From Pterobdella sp. o SKG-2022 (taxonomy: Eukaryota > Annelida > Clitellata > Hirudinida > Piscicolidae): a stretch of DNA of 64,000 nucleotides. The position numbers were made by a program, and so were the translations under genes. Positions 1 to 23,658 of this stretch are shown in pieces. A model generated the notes under the pieces. The model did not search any database and was not told the DNA's origin. It saw only the letters and a program-made list of their open reading frames with translations. Position 1 is the stretch's first letter. Every line of letters starts with the position of its first letter. The stretch is from contig OZ038323.1 of the NCBI GenBank assembly GCA_964035795.1, positions 8,489,964-8,553,963 of the forward strand, given 5' to 3'.

Positions 1-222
1 GCAAAGATCAAGTGAAAATGTAGAATATTTTTTAGAATTTTCAAAGTTCGTTAAAAATAAAATTTTTCTAATAGAAAAATGGGGACTAAGAATAGCAAAA
101 GTGCAATGTTTTGTAAATGCAGTGAATCTTGTCACCAATAGAATAATGGGATGAAAAAAACAATAATAATAACAATAAAATAACAAGTTAACAACACAAT
201 AACAATAATAAAATAAATATAC

Positions 223-1609
223 TAACTTTCTATCATCAGTATTGGGCTGCACAACCTCTCCATATATCCTCTTTCCCTCTTCAGCAAACCACTGCATATG
301 ATCTGCCCCATGTAGAACCTCTCCTAATGACTCTTGTAACGGTTTGCCCTGCGGAATTTAATACATTATGATGCAGTAAGATGTATGAAGGTATGAAGTA
401 GTAAGCATATGCTGATAAATTATACTGTAAAAGGGTTAATGCCTGAGTAAGTTATCATCTGTGTTGAGATATAGATCAGGTATGAGTTTTCATGATAAAT
501 TTACTGAGAAAGCAAAACGAGCTTTATTTTTGGATATCCTTATCATAAAACTTTGGCATAAAGTATCTTATAGTTTCATGATAAGGCTGAACCTACCCAA
601 AACCATAGTTAGTTTTGGCGTTCTAATGAATTTATTAAAAATCTCATAAAACCAATATAAAACTTTTGAAAAATATTTATTGAAAATACATAAGATGTCT
701 CTAAAGATGCATTCCAAGAGTAGAATATAAAATAAATACAGTTTGTTTAAGATTATCAAATGACAAACTGTATATCATCACTACATTTTCGAGTGTCATT
801 ATTTCAGCTAATTGTTGCTTCTTCTCAACCACAGCATTTCGTAGGTCTAGTAATAATCTGCTTCGTTGCTGTTCATTGGGGTTTTATATTGTCATTAAAT
901 AGATTAATATATTTTAAGTCTTTGCAGTTATAGCTATCAGATTTGAAAACCCTTGTGTTGAAGAGTTATTGTTGAAAAGATAGTTGTTAAACAAATTTCA
1001 TGAGTTTTTAAATAATTTACATGTTTATAAGCTTTAAAATGATAGAAAATATTAAAATTTATTATCAATTATGCCCAACACTTGGTGGAGGAAAATGGGC
1101 TATGAAAAAGATTTGATTGAATATATGGAAAAATATATAGATATAAAATTTGATAAAAACTAATCCTGAATTATAAGATAATAAGACTTCAAAATTGAGA
1201 TTGTAGTAACAAAAAAAATTATTTGAATCACACTTTAGCTGGTGTTTTCCTCCAGGTTTTGAATGCTTTTTGTGCTTTGTGGATGGCTTGTTCAACCTCC
1301 TTTACTCCCTCATCTGCTATTCTCCCAATCAAATCATCATTCAGAGGGTTCAAAACTAAATATGGATTTCAAGGGATAATTGTGTGAAAATTATATTGAA
1401 TTAATCTAAAAACGCTTTGTTTTAATAATGAGATTGAACTGATTGTATTTTTTAATTTACAGTATTGTTATATGAAGTTTGAGTAATTTTACTGAAGACT
1501 TGGAGTCAAAAAATAAATAAATAAAAATGATTCAAGTTCAAACCATCAAATGTTTTTCCACCAAATGCTTCAGTCTTTTTTATAGAATTCTCACATATTT
1601 TCTTCCAAA
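223..1609 (-). CDS. ALDH5A1: Succinate-semialdehyde dehydrogenase, N-terminal exons (partial, runs off left edge)
   Basis: Mitochondrial NAD-dependent oxidation of succinate semialdehyde to succinate, the last step of GABA breakdown, is the known role of this family. Four exons in order on the minus strand are seen: 1609-1544, 1355-1234, 868-785 and 348-223, with matching phases. They read TEAFGGKTFD then VLNPLNDDLIGRIADEG, then RSRLLLDLRNAVVEKK and MTLEN, then GKPLQESLGEVLHGADHMQW and FAEEGKRIYGEVV. These follow human SSADH (VYDP, GKPL, EWFSEEARRVYGD) in order and spacing. The catalytic glutamate and cysteine exons lie beyond position 1. The exon at 1609 begins in phase 1, so a first exon with the targeting peptide should lie at 1610-2400; I could not identify it. 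Another ALDH subfamily is possible, but GKPL plus WFAEE favours ALDH5. Confidence 0.85.
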
Positions 1610-2400
1610 CTAGATATGTAATTATTTCAACATATAATTAACTTGAAGATGGCATTAATAAAGCAAGCTTCAATAAAATGGAATAATATTTATCGTTCAG
1701 TAATTTATTATTTGTTACTTTGGCTTGGAAAATTTATTGGGATAAGTTTTATCCTTAACTTATAAAGAAAAATGATAAAATCACCGTCATTATTTGGTAA
1801 ATGAGCGGATGTGCTTTTCAATCGGATAAACTGATTTTTAGTATTTCTTATGGGGAAACTGAAACATCTCAACATTTTCAAAACCAGGTGTTTTGAAAAA
1901 ATAAATCTTTCTCTAGCTATAAATATAAATATACTTTTTTTAAATGGAATTTTAATTGTTTTTCAATTTTGTTAAAAATTAATTAAATTTTACTTTGAAT
2001 TGAATCTGTAAAAAAAATTTGAAATAATTTTTGGTTTTCAAATTTTATTAAATTTTTTAAAATTTGAAACCCAATGAAATATATAAACAATATTAAATCA
2101 AAATTGTTGAGCTTTACTTGTTTAAGATTTGAAAATAATTAGAAAATGAAACTTTCAGTAATTTTTATTCAAGTTTTCTGAATAAAAACGATATTGATGC
2201 GAACGTTGGAGTCATAAAAATAAAGTAAAAATAAAGCAATAGCATTTGCAATAATGGCTTCACAAATCTCTTGAAAAAAAATAAAACGAACTCGTCAACA
2301 AAACTAAGCACATAAGACTGTAGTACAATACTTCTATGAAAAACAATAAAAATAAACCAAACATTAGAAATGCCGTGTTTTTACTAATAAATTTTGGCTT

Positions 2401-4684
2401 CTAACATTTTTTACCTTTGAATCTATTTTTAATTATTTTTTTTAATTCAAGCGAGATCGGCAAAATTTTTATGAAATCTGGTCCTCCAATAGCTTCGATA
2501 ACGACATCTGTGGTGAGGTTTTTGAGGGTCTCAACAGGCCTAAGAAGAGGCCACCATAACTTCAACGGGACCGCTGTAATGTCGTTTTTATTCGGTTGTA
2601 GGAAGTATTTATCTGCTTCTAGCATGGCGTTACGGCTTGCGTTTTCTATGAACGTTACTATGTTTTCTATTTCAGGCTCAGATTCTTCAGTCGTAGAGGC
2701 CAGCAACTCTTTTTTACGGCTTTTGAGAAAATCTTTGAAATTTTCAGTGTTTTGCGATGAGTTCGAAGAAGTGAGGTTTTTACTTTGGTTTTTTGATGCT
2801 TCATCTTGAACTGGAGGAGACGGCTCGTGGAAGGAAAACTTACCTTTAGGGAGGATCAGATAATTCATTAATTTCAACATGCATAAATATTAATAGAGTT
2901 TGTAATAAAACCTTCGATGTATTCGATTCCCGTGTGATGGATATCTGCTTGAGACTTGAAAGAAATTGCTAAAACATACCTGAAAGTTTTAAAGTATATT
3001 ATTTCTATCATTAATTCATTTTTTTAAACAAAAAAAAGTTGAAACACCACTATCTGAAGATTAAAATAATGTATGGCACCTATCGTCTGAACTGTCTCTT
3101 ATCAAATAAGTTCCTTCTCTCTTGTCTCTCAGTAATCTCACTGCTCCTTCCCTGTCCAGCGTGCCCCAGTACCATAAAATCTTCGAATGGTTTGATGGAA
3201 ATTTAAAAAATGTGGTTGGTATGACTAAACATGAACAAAAAAGTGTTTAAAATTATTTGAATACTTCAAATTGAAAAATATGCTTACATATTTGAGTTGA
3301 GGGAAGAGAGCAGATGCGAATATTTGGAAGTCAATGATTTCGAGAGCTGTGTACCCGGATGATGTCATCATTTCTAAAAATATTCCATTGAAAACATAAA
3401 ATATTTCATTGAAAAAATAGTAGGATAGTTTATAGAGAATGATGGAATACAAATCATACTAAGACTAACTGCTGTTGTGTTTTTCGAGAGAGTTTTGTTC
3501 CGAGGATGAGGAGAATGAAAGACAACTGTCAAACCTATTTGATTTCTGCAAGTTGCGGTTGAGACTGGAAGATTTTTGTTGAAAACTCATGTCTTTATGT
3601 TGTTGCGAGAGTTGTTGATGTTTTTCAATTTGTTGCTGCAACCTTTGTTGGGGTAATTTGACGAAAAGTGGGGGATGTCGTTTATTTTGTTGTGGAAAGA
3701 CACACGAGAGATCATGAGGAGAGTATTTGCAATGGTGTTCGTGATGAGCAGAACTGTGGTGTGAAGTGCGGCAAAAAGAACACTCAGACTGCACACTCCT
3801 CACTGAAAATACTGACCCTAGTTGTGATTTTTTATCTCTCACCACAGCCACGTCGTCCAAAAGCTCTTTATTGATGCCTCTCCTTGAAACAATTCGTGGA
3901 GCCATATCAAGAACTCCTAGAGCTTCGTGTTCGTGCATTGATCGCAGCTGGTCTTCAGGTTCTTCCATACAATACTTGCACAGTTTACGACATTTTTGAC
4001 ATTCTTTAGCACTTTTTTTACACTTTTCATCTTCGTCACAATTACATTGTTTTTTGGAATATTTACTATCTAATCTTTTAAAAAAGTTTCTTAGTTTCAA
4101 AATATTTTTCAGGAATGCTGGAGGTTTTTTATCTACATACGTGTCATTTACCCATTTTGTCTTTTTAGCAGCCACTTTCTCAATGACTTTTTTGCGCCTT
4201 TCACCCATATTACCAATCTCATTGAACACTTCGAGTCGAGGGGCATTTTGATAGTAATCATCTGAATCACTATAGAAAGTACTGCCCCCAGTCACCAGCT
4301 TGAAACTCGCTACACTCTGGCTCAGTTGCTCTTCCTTCTTAGTTCCTTCTTTCTTGATGTTTTTGGTAAATCTGTTCATTTGATTGGTGGAATCCTCCGT
4401 GAAACTTTCTTCAAAACCATCTTTTTTTGATTGGTTTTTCAAAGATAAACCCAATCTTTCTGCTTCTTTTCTCACTTCATCCCAGCTCATATGAGTCGGC
4501 TCTTCTGCAAAGTAAAATGAAAGAAGGTTTAAATTTAATTGCTCATATTCGATAATAACCCCATTTAAAATTGTTTCTCACCATTAATGATTTCATCCTT
4601 GATAGTCTGAATAGTCTTCTTAGCCCCGTTGTCGTTTGATTCAGAATTAATTTTTGTGCTTGTATCCTTCAATACCCTTTTCAT
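2401..4684 (-). CDS. SOCS-like protein: novel N-terminus, SH2 domain with insertion, degenerate SOCS box
   Basis: Likely an adaptor that binds phosphotyrosine through SH2 and recruits an Elongin BC/Cul5 ubiquitin ligase, nearest in appearance to SOCS6/7. Exons: 4684-4582, 4504-3470, 3373-3288, 3180-3080, 2979-2912, 2843-2401; phases agree and give 611 residues. An in-frame TAA 24 bases upstream supports the start. Residues 40-400 are charged and unrecognised, with a seven-cysteine cluster at about 188-213. SH2 starts with WYWGTLDREGAVRLL (about 411), then EGTYLIRDSSDD carrying the phosphotyrosine-binding Arg, RYVLAISFKS and GKFSFHEP. About 44 residues rich in Ser, Asn and Glu then interrupt the fold before IVTFIENA. 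The C-terminus LWWPLLRPVETLKNL to FIKILPISLELKKII aligns with a SOCS box, but the BC-box Cys is Thr and LPLP is LPIS. Substrate unknown. Confidence 0.8.
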
Positions 4685-5925
4685 TTTAAGCTTTTCAGTT
4701 TGGTGTTAGTTTTTATCTTACGTATGAATGCATTCTAATAATGGTTGAATCTTCGAACATTTGAAGAATTAGATTTTAAAAAAGGCAAAAATTTTGATTG
4801 ATTTTTTAGTTGACATTTCTATACAAATATGTTTGTTAAATCGTCAAAACTCGTTTTAATGATTCATGTAGCTTGTCAAATAACCAACGATACCGAATCT
4901 TGAGTTTTAAAAAAAACTTTTACTCAAAGCATTGTCTTCTCAAATTGAATGTCTGAGTACTGAAAAGCTGTTTATCGGTTGAAACGTCCGAGCAACAATA
5001 CCACCACAAAACTAGAACAAACTGTGCAACAATATTTAGTAACAAATAATACTTTATCTATATATGTGCTAAAAATTAATTATATAGTGTTTATAACCAG
5101 TAAAAAAGATTCAAAAGCATTGGAATTGTGCAGAGAACCTACGACGATTGACAAAATTGACTATTAGAGCATGCAATCTTGGACTGATATTTGTAGGCTT
5201 ATTATGCATATACTTATTCACTTCATTAATGGAATTGTTATTCACAATTTTTGAAATCATAAAATTTTTATCTATTTTCGAACGTAAATGGATGAACAGT
5301 TTTTTTTATTTGAAGATTAAAGGTAATTTAAACATGATAAATACAAATAAACTTCATATACAGCGTTGTGTACAGGCAACATCGGCTCTGCATCTATTCT
5401 GTACTAATGTCTATTTCTCAAATATGCTCAAAATTCTTCACTTAATTATTATAACTATAAAAAAGAATTTAAAAGATTATTAACCTTATAGTTTAATAAA
5501 GATCATATTTTTAGAGGGGAAAATTCATAGTTACGAAACGAGAACTGACTAACTATAGATATTCATAGAATTTTATGACAGTCAATAAAGCTGAAATTAT
5601 TAATAGAAACTTACAAAGTTGTTAATTATTAGGATTAAAGTCTTTAAAAAGTTGATTGACGTGGTGGGAGGGGCGAGGGTTTTGCTTATTACTTTAGTTA
5701 TTCCGTGCTTCTTTTGTTTACTCAAATTTTCAAAAATGCTCTCTTCGGTCGGCCTCTAAAATATAAAAAATATTTGAATTATAAAGACAACTTTTAAAAT
5801 CAAATTCAACTTTTATTTTTCAAGTTTGTCTTCGTTTTTATGTTTCTGAAATGGAAAAAGTTTTACTCATAATATAATCTATCAGAACTGTTGAATAAAA
5901 AATTTTGAATATTGTATTGGATAAA
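4685..5925. other. Head-to-head intergenic spacer between SOCS-like gene and INPP5A
   Basis: The two start codons, minus at 4684 and plus at 5926, face away from each other across 1.24 kb, so the promoters of both genes should lie here. I see no TATA box at a convincing distance and no other gene. Plus-strand frames at 4979-5167 and 5148-5483 are open but show no splice context or family motif. A minus-strand frame near 5660-5780, following an AG, is the only other candidate exon and is unsupported. Confidence 0.5.
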
Positions 5926-16436
<10,511 letters not shown>

Positions 16437-16450
16437 TTTTATGCTTTTAA

Positions 16451-16456
16451 ATTAAA
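16451..16456 (+). terminator. Possible INPP5A polyadenylation signal ATTAAA
   Basis: ATTAAA lies 14 bases after the stop codon. It is a common variant signal, but such hexamers are frequent by chance in this AT-rich DNA. Confidence 0.25.
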
Positions 16457-17073
16457 TATAGGGTATTGAATGTATGATGTGCTTTTTTCTCATTGGCTTG
16501 TAAATGACCCAAATAGAACTGAATGGTTTTGACTAATTACTAAAAATAGAACTAAAATCTTATCGGTTATATAATTAAAATTAAATCGTGATTGGCTGGA
16601 GGGAAGCAGTGGATGTTATCAGTTTTGACCATTCTTTGACTGCTTCATGGGTTATTTTTGATTTTTTGTTTAATTCATTTTTGATTTTTATTAATTTTTT
16701 GGTATTTTGTTTTATCTATTAAGTTCCTTGATTCTTACTAAGTTTTAATCTATTTTCATAAATCATCTTTTAATTTCAATGGATATTTAGGTTTTTAAAG
16801 AAATCAATTATTTTAATTAAAACCTGCATGCAAGATTCAAGATTCTTAACTTCGTGTCGATCCTGAATGTTATACTTAGCTATCATCATCATCACTATCT
16901 CCATCAATATCATATACATCATTTTTATCATTAACCTTTATACCGTATAATCTTCATTTCTATTCATATAATGTACACGATCTGATAAATTTCCCAAAAT
17001 ACATTTTTAAGCACTCATGGACAATCATCATTAATAAATGACCCTTTCCTATAGGGAAGCATACACTCACTCA

Positions 17074-17077
<4 letters not shown>

Positions 17078-17127
<50 letters not shown>

Positions 17128-17130
17128 CAC
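17078..17130. repeat. (CA)n microsatellite
   Basis: About 26 CA units with one AAAC interruption. Confidence 0.97.
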
Positions 17131-17334
17131 TGTTCTTGCGTTCATCTACCATGAGGTAGGTGCAATGGATTGAGAGATGAGCATTTTTTCTTGTGGTTAT
17201 AAATGCCTTGTGCTTTGAACTTCAGCCCACAGTATTGACACTTTATGCTTGCTTGTGTCTGGTGCTTCTGTCTCACGTGGTTTGCCAGACCTGCTTACTG
17301 GCAGCTATTCTGTTGCATCTCGGAAACGTGCAGA

Positions 17335-17705
17335 ATAAGACTTTGTCAAAACTGTTGTTATTGTTGCTATTGTTTTGATTGTTGTTGCTATTCTTGTAGT
17401 TGTCGTTGCTCTTTGTTTTTCAAATTTTTGTTGTTGATGCTTTTGTTTTGATTGTTGCTGCTGTTGTTTTGAATGTCGCTATTGTTGTTGTTGCTGATGC
17501 ATTTATTGCTGTTATTGTTTTGATTGATGTTGCTATATTTGTTGTTGTTGCTTTTGTTATTTCGATTATCGTTGTTGCTATTGTTTTCGATTGTTATTGT
17601 TTTATTGTTTTGATTGTTGTGGCTATTATTGTTGTTTTTGTTACTCCTGTTGTTTCGATTGTTGTTGTTTCTATTTTTTTGATTTTTGCTATGTTCTTGT
17701 TGCTT
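17335..17705. repeat. GTT/TTG-rich imperfect trinucleotide repeat
   Basis: Some 370 bases dominated by TTG/GTT units with periodic ATT and GAT interruptions. It generates Leu/Val/Cys-rich open frames that look like membrane proteins but are repeat artefacts. Confidence 0.8.
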
Positions 17706-18012
17706 TATTTGTGCTTCTGAAATCGTTTATAGCGCTACGTTTTTGTTCTGCATGATTCCAATAACAATCGCCAGTTTAAGGCTGAACTTTGTTGGGTTGC
17801 CAAGGCTTTTTAAAGTCTAGCACCCAATTCTCTCAATCTTTTCTGTGGATATGGTGTGTGTTGCTCTACACTGGTAAGTTATCAGCTGTACGCAGTGTTG
17901 TAGCTGTTTTTGCTGTATTACTTAACGTAATTGTAGCAGAGCTGTGAGCTTCGTATAATTTTTCTTAATCCGCTGGGTTTTACCTGTCAACTGCTTTTTT
18001 CAAACTGAAGAG

Positions 18013-18129
<117 letters not shown>

Positions 18130-18139
18130 CAACAGAGCT

Positions 18140-18590
18140 TTCAAAGAAGCAGTCTTCACCATCACCCTTAGCATCTCCAACTATGTCTTCATTATCATCA
18201 CCATCGTCGTTGTCACGACTACGTAGCAAGGACATAACTCGGTTGCTAAGCAACATAATGAATATGCAAACATCCATCTCTCCTTCTTCCTCTTCTTCAA
18301 CCCTCATCCTCTCAGAACACTGCTTCACAGATAACATCAACAACAACAGCAGATTAAGCGAGCATAGAAACACTTACTACTCCGGTGGCAGCCATGATTC
18401 TTGTTGTTATAACTTACCAAGCAATAAACTAGTCCGCAAGCCGCGAAATGAAGGTGGTGATAGTGTGTACAGAGAGAAGTATTCGACTGATATTGATGGC
18501 GATGATAGTGATGTTAAAAATAACAACACTATTAATTCCAGTGGCTCCTACTCCACCACCGTTAACTTTTATAAGGAAACTTCTGTCTGA
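18140..18590 (+). CDS. Possible terminal exon of an unidentified gene, Ser-rich, ending in a PDZ-ligand-like ETSV
   Basis: A frame open from the CA tract to the TGA at 18588-18590. It reads LSKKQSSPSPLASPT, then MSSLSSPSSLSRLRSK, and ends VNFYKETSV. Base composition is coding-like and codon usage mixed, unlike adjacent repeats. A possible acceptor is ACTTCAACAG ending at about 18134. Phase would allow joining to a short frame ending at a GTAAGT donor at 17873 (FLWIWCVLLYT). The last four residues fit a class I PDZ ligand, which would suit a membrane receptor or channel tail. I do not recognise the parent gene. It could instead be an unspliced Met-initiated product from 18183 (135 residues) or chance. 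Confidence 0.35.
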
Positions 18591-20974
18591 CTTTGGTTGT
18601 ATGGTTAATAACATGGAAAAAATGGCTAATGGTGAAAAAACACAAAATAATCTAATATTATTAATAGTAAAAAAACAATAATAATAACCGCAATACTAAC
18701 ATAATGATGCTATAAAGTAAAGGAGAAAGCTACGAGAGTCAAGGCAACGCTGGGAGATCCGGCGTGAAAGATCTTACATCGTTCAAGTCATTGTCTGTTA
18801 TATTATTATTATTAATATTAATATTATTATGCTACTTGATTCAGTAACCATTTTTGTCAAGCTATTACTGTTTTGATCGTAGGATTGTTTTTCATCCATC
18901 ATCCTTAATCTAAATGCATTGACAACAACACAATAGTGCTATTGTTGAAACGTGCGAAGCTTTTTGAAAAATTAGCTTATCAAGCGCTTGATAATTTAAT
19001 TTATTCTCATGAAGAACTTCGTGTATTTATCAATAAATGTTTTAATTTTTAATTTGTTTCAATGACAGCATTTCGTACGTTTCAACAATAAAGCCTTTGT
19101 ATTGTTCTTAAATGTCTATTTTTATTACAAAATCATTGATTCTGGTTTGTTTTGCTTTTTTATGTTGTATATATCTGCGATATTTACGTTTTGTTGATAT
19201 ATTTCATTTTTTATGAGTATCTCTTTTACATGAATAGCTATATTTAAATATTTCTCTAGTTCAATTGGATTTTATTTTACTATATTCAAACTTAATGGGA
19301 TAAAGACAATTTTTTGCTTCAAGATTCTATTTTTAACTGTATGCTATAAGTATTAATGTTATTCAACTTTATATTTTGTAATTACTTAATATTTTGTTGA
19401 TATATATTTTGTTGGTTCAATAAGATTGCATTATTATAACAATCAATCAATTATATAGAACCGTGTTATATTTTTCACTTGTTGAACATTTCAATTTATT
19501 GTTCATCCCGTTATGATCCGTTCAAATAAAAAAAGAATTTATACCTAATTTATATAATATAATATTTTTTATATCTATTAGAAAATAGGTTGTTGATGAT
19601 TTTCAAACTTGATCATAGTAAATCTACGTAAATGTTTTGATTATGAAATTAGCGTTAAAACCAAGCAGAAATGAATCAATTTATTTATATGAATTCGCAT
19701 TGATCCACCATGACTAATCGATGTGTAACGTGTCAAACTACAATTTTTAGGCTTTCAACGTTTGATATATATTTTAAAATTTTCTTCAAACTTTTCAACT
19801 TGATTTTAATTATTATTAGTTATTAATATTTATGAATATTAATTGTATCTGTGCATGCCAATCTTAGTTGTATGCATACTAAATATAAATGATCAAATAA
19901 AAACTTAAATAATTTTTATTTATGCAAGTCAAATGGTATATGAAAAATCTCACAAAAATCTGATTTATCTGAAACTTTATAATCGACGCTATCAGATTAA
20001 ATCAAATTAGAGATGCGTTAAATATTCCAAAAAAGCTGCATTGAATTCTGATTGTGATTAAATTGAATTCTGATTGAATGCTCAGACTATATGGATAATA
20101 TAAAAATTTATTACAAGTAACAAATCGGATAAATGTATTTCAGAAAAATGTAATATTGAAAAATACAAGACTAAAAAGTTCAAACAGCCAACAGTGTATA
20201 GACGCAAGACTGAATGCTAAAATCTCAGTGTCCAATACTATAATAAATACCGTTAAAATATAATAAAAAGCGAGAAGATCAATGATTAAAAACAGATTTC
20301 AAAAAATTTCATTAAGGTGCCGGCAATTCACATGGCTTGCAGAAATTCAATGATTGATGGCTTAGCAGGGTCGAGCTATCAGGAGATTTTCAATATATTA
20401 ATACATATATTAATTTGATAAATATATATTTATGACTCATATATTATATGTATTTTGAATTCTTTTGACACTATAAGGAAATCAAAATCATCGAGAAATG
20501 TGTGTATATATACAAAATATATAATTTGACACGTTGAAGGCAACAGGATATATGAAATTCACTATATAAAAGCGTCTATAAAAGGAAAATAATGATGATA
20601 GTAATAGAAAAGACACGCAGATGTGTTGAATAAAAGACTAAAAGCAAATAGAATAATTTCAATCTAAAAAGCAAAACAAACGAAGCTATAAGAGATGAAG
20701 TAAGAAATTTCAAACTAAAATGACGAATCTGAAATTGTATACGATTAATCTAAACAAAAAATAGAAAAAAAATGAAGCGATGAACAAAAACTACAAAGCT
20801 CAAATAAACATCAAACAGTCAATATAACTAACTACTCAAACTCCAATATAAATAATCCATCCACAACCGATAAACAACATGTAGATGCTATATACAACTC
20901 TGCATAAAACTTCCACCCATCTATCTTTCTGTCATTCTTACTTCTTCGTTCACCTATCCACCCATCCATCTCCA

Positions 20975-23658
20975 TCACCCATATAACATTATCTCTTCGA
21001 ATAGGTTTCCTGGCTCTTCGGAATCCTGCAAGACCATATCAATTACACAACGATATCGTAAGAATATGAGTAACTTCTCAAAGACATCGCATGTATTTTT
21101 AGTAATAAATTTTTCAGCAAAACTCCAAATTTGATTAATTTTTCGTTACGTTTCAACAAAAGGCTGTACTTATAGACAATTCTAGCTTTCGATTTCAATA
21201 AGTTTGTGTTATTCTACTGTATATTTTGTTATAACTAAATATTTATTGGAAAAATTCTCAAACTTAAACTTTTGACCAACAACTAAACTAAAATTTCCTG
21301 CTAAAATTTTTAACATATGCTTTAATTAACCTAACATTGTACGAATATCCAAAATTATTTTCATTATTTTGATACATAGAAACCGCCTAATAAAACCTTG
21401 AATCTGAATTTTTTTAAAATAGTAAAAACACCTACAATGCCTCTTTTTTATTGTTTTAGTTTATTTTTCTCTCCTCATTAAACAAAACACTACTTGTACC
21501 CATTTTGAGCTCCATCAGCTTTTAAAGGCACGAGTAAAGTGGTAGGTTTTTAAATTTGCTGGGTTTTCTAATAATACGATAAAATTTCTGTCTATTTTAT
21601 CTTTATCATAAAAGTGACTATTGATGTTTTGCCATTATTTTCGTACTATCAATATTTTTACTATTTTTATTATTAGCATCATTTTTATTATTCCTATTAT
21701 TATCTTTTATTATTCCCATTATTATTCTTATTACTATCGACTATTTTAGTGGGCTTTAAATTTTTAATTAAGAGTGCGACACTATGTTAGAATTTTAAGT
21801 TATTTTAACATTCCAAATCGATCACCAATAAATTTGTAAGCTTTGTAGCGGATAGGAAGCAATGATTAATAGGGAATGGGTTGGAAATCAGAGAAAAATT
21901 TTGTTCAGCTCATTAGGAGCTTACAACATTACATTAAAAGTAATCATTTTGGATCATTTTTCGCCATTTCAAAATGATCAAAACTATCATATATGAATTT
22001 AAAAAAGCAAAAAAATGAGAAAAAATTATGATAAAATCAGATTTGGTGAAAATAAAAAAAAAATAATATCATAAATAACGACAATAATAATAAATATTAT
22101 TAGTGACAATATTGATAAAAGAGAAAAAATAGAAATGAGAAATAATTATAAACGAAACTCACCAAGTTAATATCACTATTGAAATTTATAAAATATAATA
22201 ATAAAAATAACAGTAAAAGTAATAATAATAATAAGATTATCTCCGGTTTTTTCAATAAAATTTTCATGCATTTAATATTTTTTGAATAAATATATCTAAA
22301 ATTTTATTATTTCTCAAATAAAAAACCAAAGAAAACACGTGAAAAATTCTCATAAACAATAATATAGAAAACTAACAATAAAATAATAAAATAAAATATT
22401 TTAAAAAATATTAATATAAATGAAATACCAAAAACAATAATAATAAAAATAAAAACAATAATAATAAAAATAAAAACAATAATAATAAAATAGAAAAACA
22501 ATAATAATAAAAATAAAAACAATAATAATAAAAATAAAAACAATAATAATAAAAATAAAAACAATAATAATAAAATAGAAAAACAATAATAATAAAAATA
22601 AAAACAATAATAATAAAAATAAAAACAATAATAATAAAATAGAAAAACAACCTCTTGCAGCTGGTCCATCTGGTTGACAGCATTGATGATAGTCTTCTTG
22701 CTTGAGTCCTGCAACTCTCCACTCAACAAGTACTCATCCAACATAAAGTAGGCCTTCTCAAAGTTGAAGATTATGTCCAGCTCACACACCTTTTTTTTTT
22801 GTGAGGGTGTTGGTGGATATATATAACTTATAAGCTTTGGATAAATACTAAAATAAAAATAGCTAACATTTCCAAAGTATTTGTCAAGGATTTCCACATA
22901 ACGATGGATAATTTCCAGTGTTAGAAGCTCATTGTCTTTTTTCTCTATGCAACAACAGAAAAATAAACTGGCATATCTGTGTGGTGGTTAGGACTGCAGG
23001 TGTTTAAAGTGTAAAAGTAAAAGAATTTTGAATCTATGTTGAATAATACTCAATACAATATTAATAGAACAAAACATATATTCCTCAAAATGAAACAGAT
23101 GTAATATAAAATAAACCTTTTGTATACAATTTTGTAATCTTTCCATTCAATGAAAGCAGACATTTTAGGTTTGCGAGCCAAAACTGATGCAACTATTTCT
23201 CTAGTTACTTTTTTCTTAACCTTTGAACAAATTTTATTTATTAAGCATGTTTCATAAATTAATTTAAAAAAACTTGATTTTTTATATAACCATTATGAAA
23301 TTATGTGAATGTACAAAATGGGCTGTAAACAAGATGTAAGTCACCTTATCGGGCATGGAAACAAACCACTTTTGTAGTCTCAACTTTCCTTGCCTACTGA
23401 ACAATAACATAAAGTGCATCTGTTTTGATAGAATTTTTATTTAAAAGTTTCATTTTTTTAGAGATAATTATTATTTACAATTTTCTATAAAACTTAAAGT
23501 TTATAAATAGTGGCCGTTGATGAAGTCTTTCAAAATCTAAAAAACATCAATTTCAAGCTACTCAAACAAATGATTGAAACCTAACTAGACCCAAAACCTA
23601 CTTAAATTGAAACTTTTGTAAAATATGTTATAAATTCAATGAAACTTTGACTCACCAT
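20975..23658 (-). CDS. AP1S: AP-1 clathrin adaptor complex sigma subunit
   Basis: Small subunit of the AP-1 adaptor that sorts clathrin cargo between trans-Golgi and endosomes. Exons on the minus strand: 23658-23656 (the ATG alone, followed directly by GTGAGT), 23419-23345, 23220-23117, 22976-22868, 22789-22652, 21025-20975, together 159 residues plus stop. Sequence follows vertebrate AP1S throughout: [93 protein letters not shown] and a C-terminal [20 protein letters not shown] and CELDI separate it from sigma-2 and sigma-3. The single-codon first exon with a second ATG at the next exon start gives MMHF, like MMRF of human AP1S1. Complete, nothing missing. Confidence 0.96.
22434..22646. repeat. 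A-rich ~21-bp tandem repeat in AP1S last intron
   Basis: Units of CAATAATAATAAAAATAAAAA recur about ten times, some with an AAATAGAAAAAC variant. It ends 5 bases before the donor-proximal end of AP1S exon 5. Minus-strand Phe/Tyr/Cys-rich frames here are artefacts. Confidence 0.9.

Noticed and set aside
5148..5483. 111-codon plus-strand hydrophobic frame in the SOCS/INPP5A spacer
   Set aside because: AT-rich, no homology recognised, no splice sites, and lies in a likely promoter region.
17193..17720. Leu/Val/Cys-rich plus-strand frames resembling membrane proteins
   Set aside because: Caused by the GTT/TTG-rich repeat; the first part (17193-17340) is less repetitive but has no recognisable homology.
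22307..22897. 196-codon minus-strand frame [11 protein letters not shown]...
   Set aside because: Runs through two true AP1S exons and the introns and A-rich repeat between them; the spliced model explains it better.
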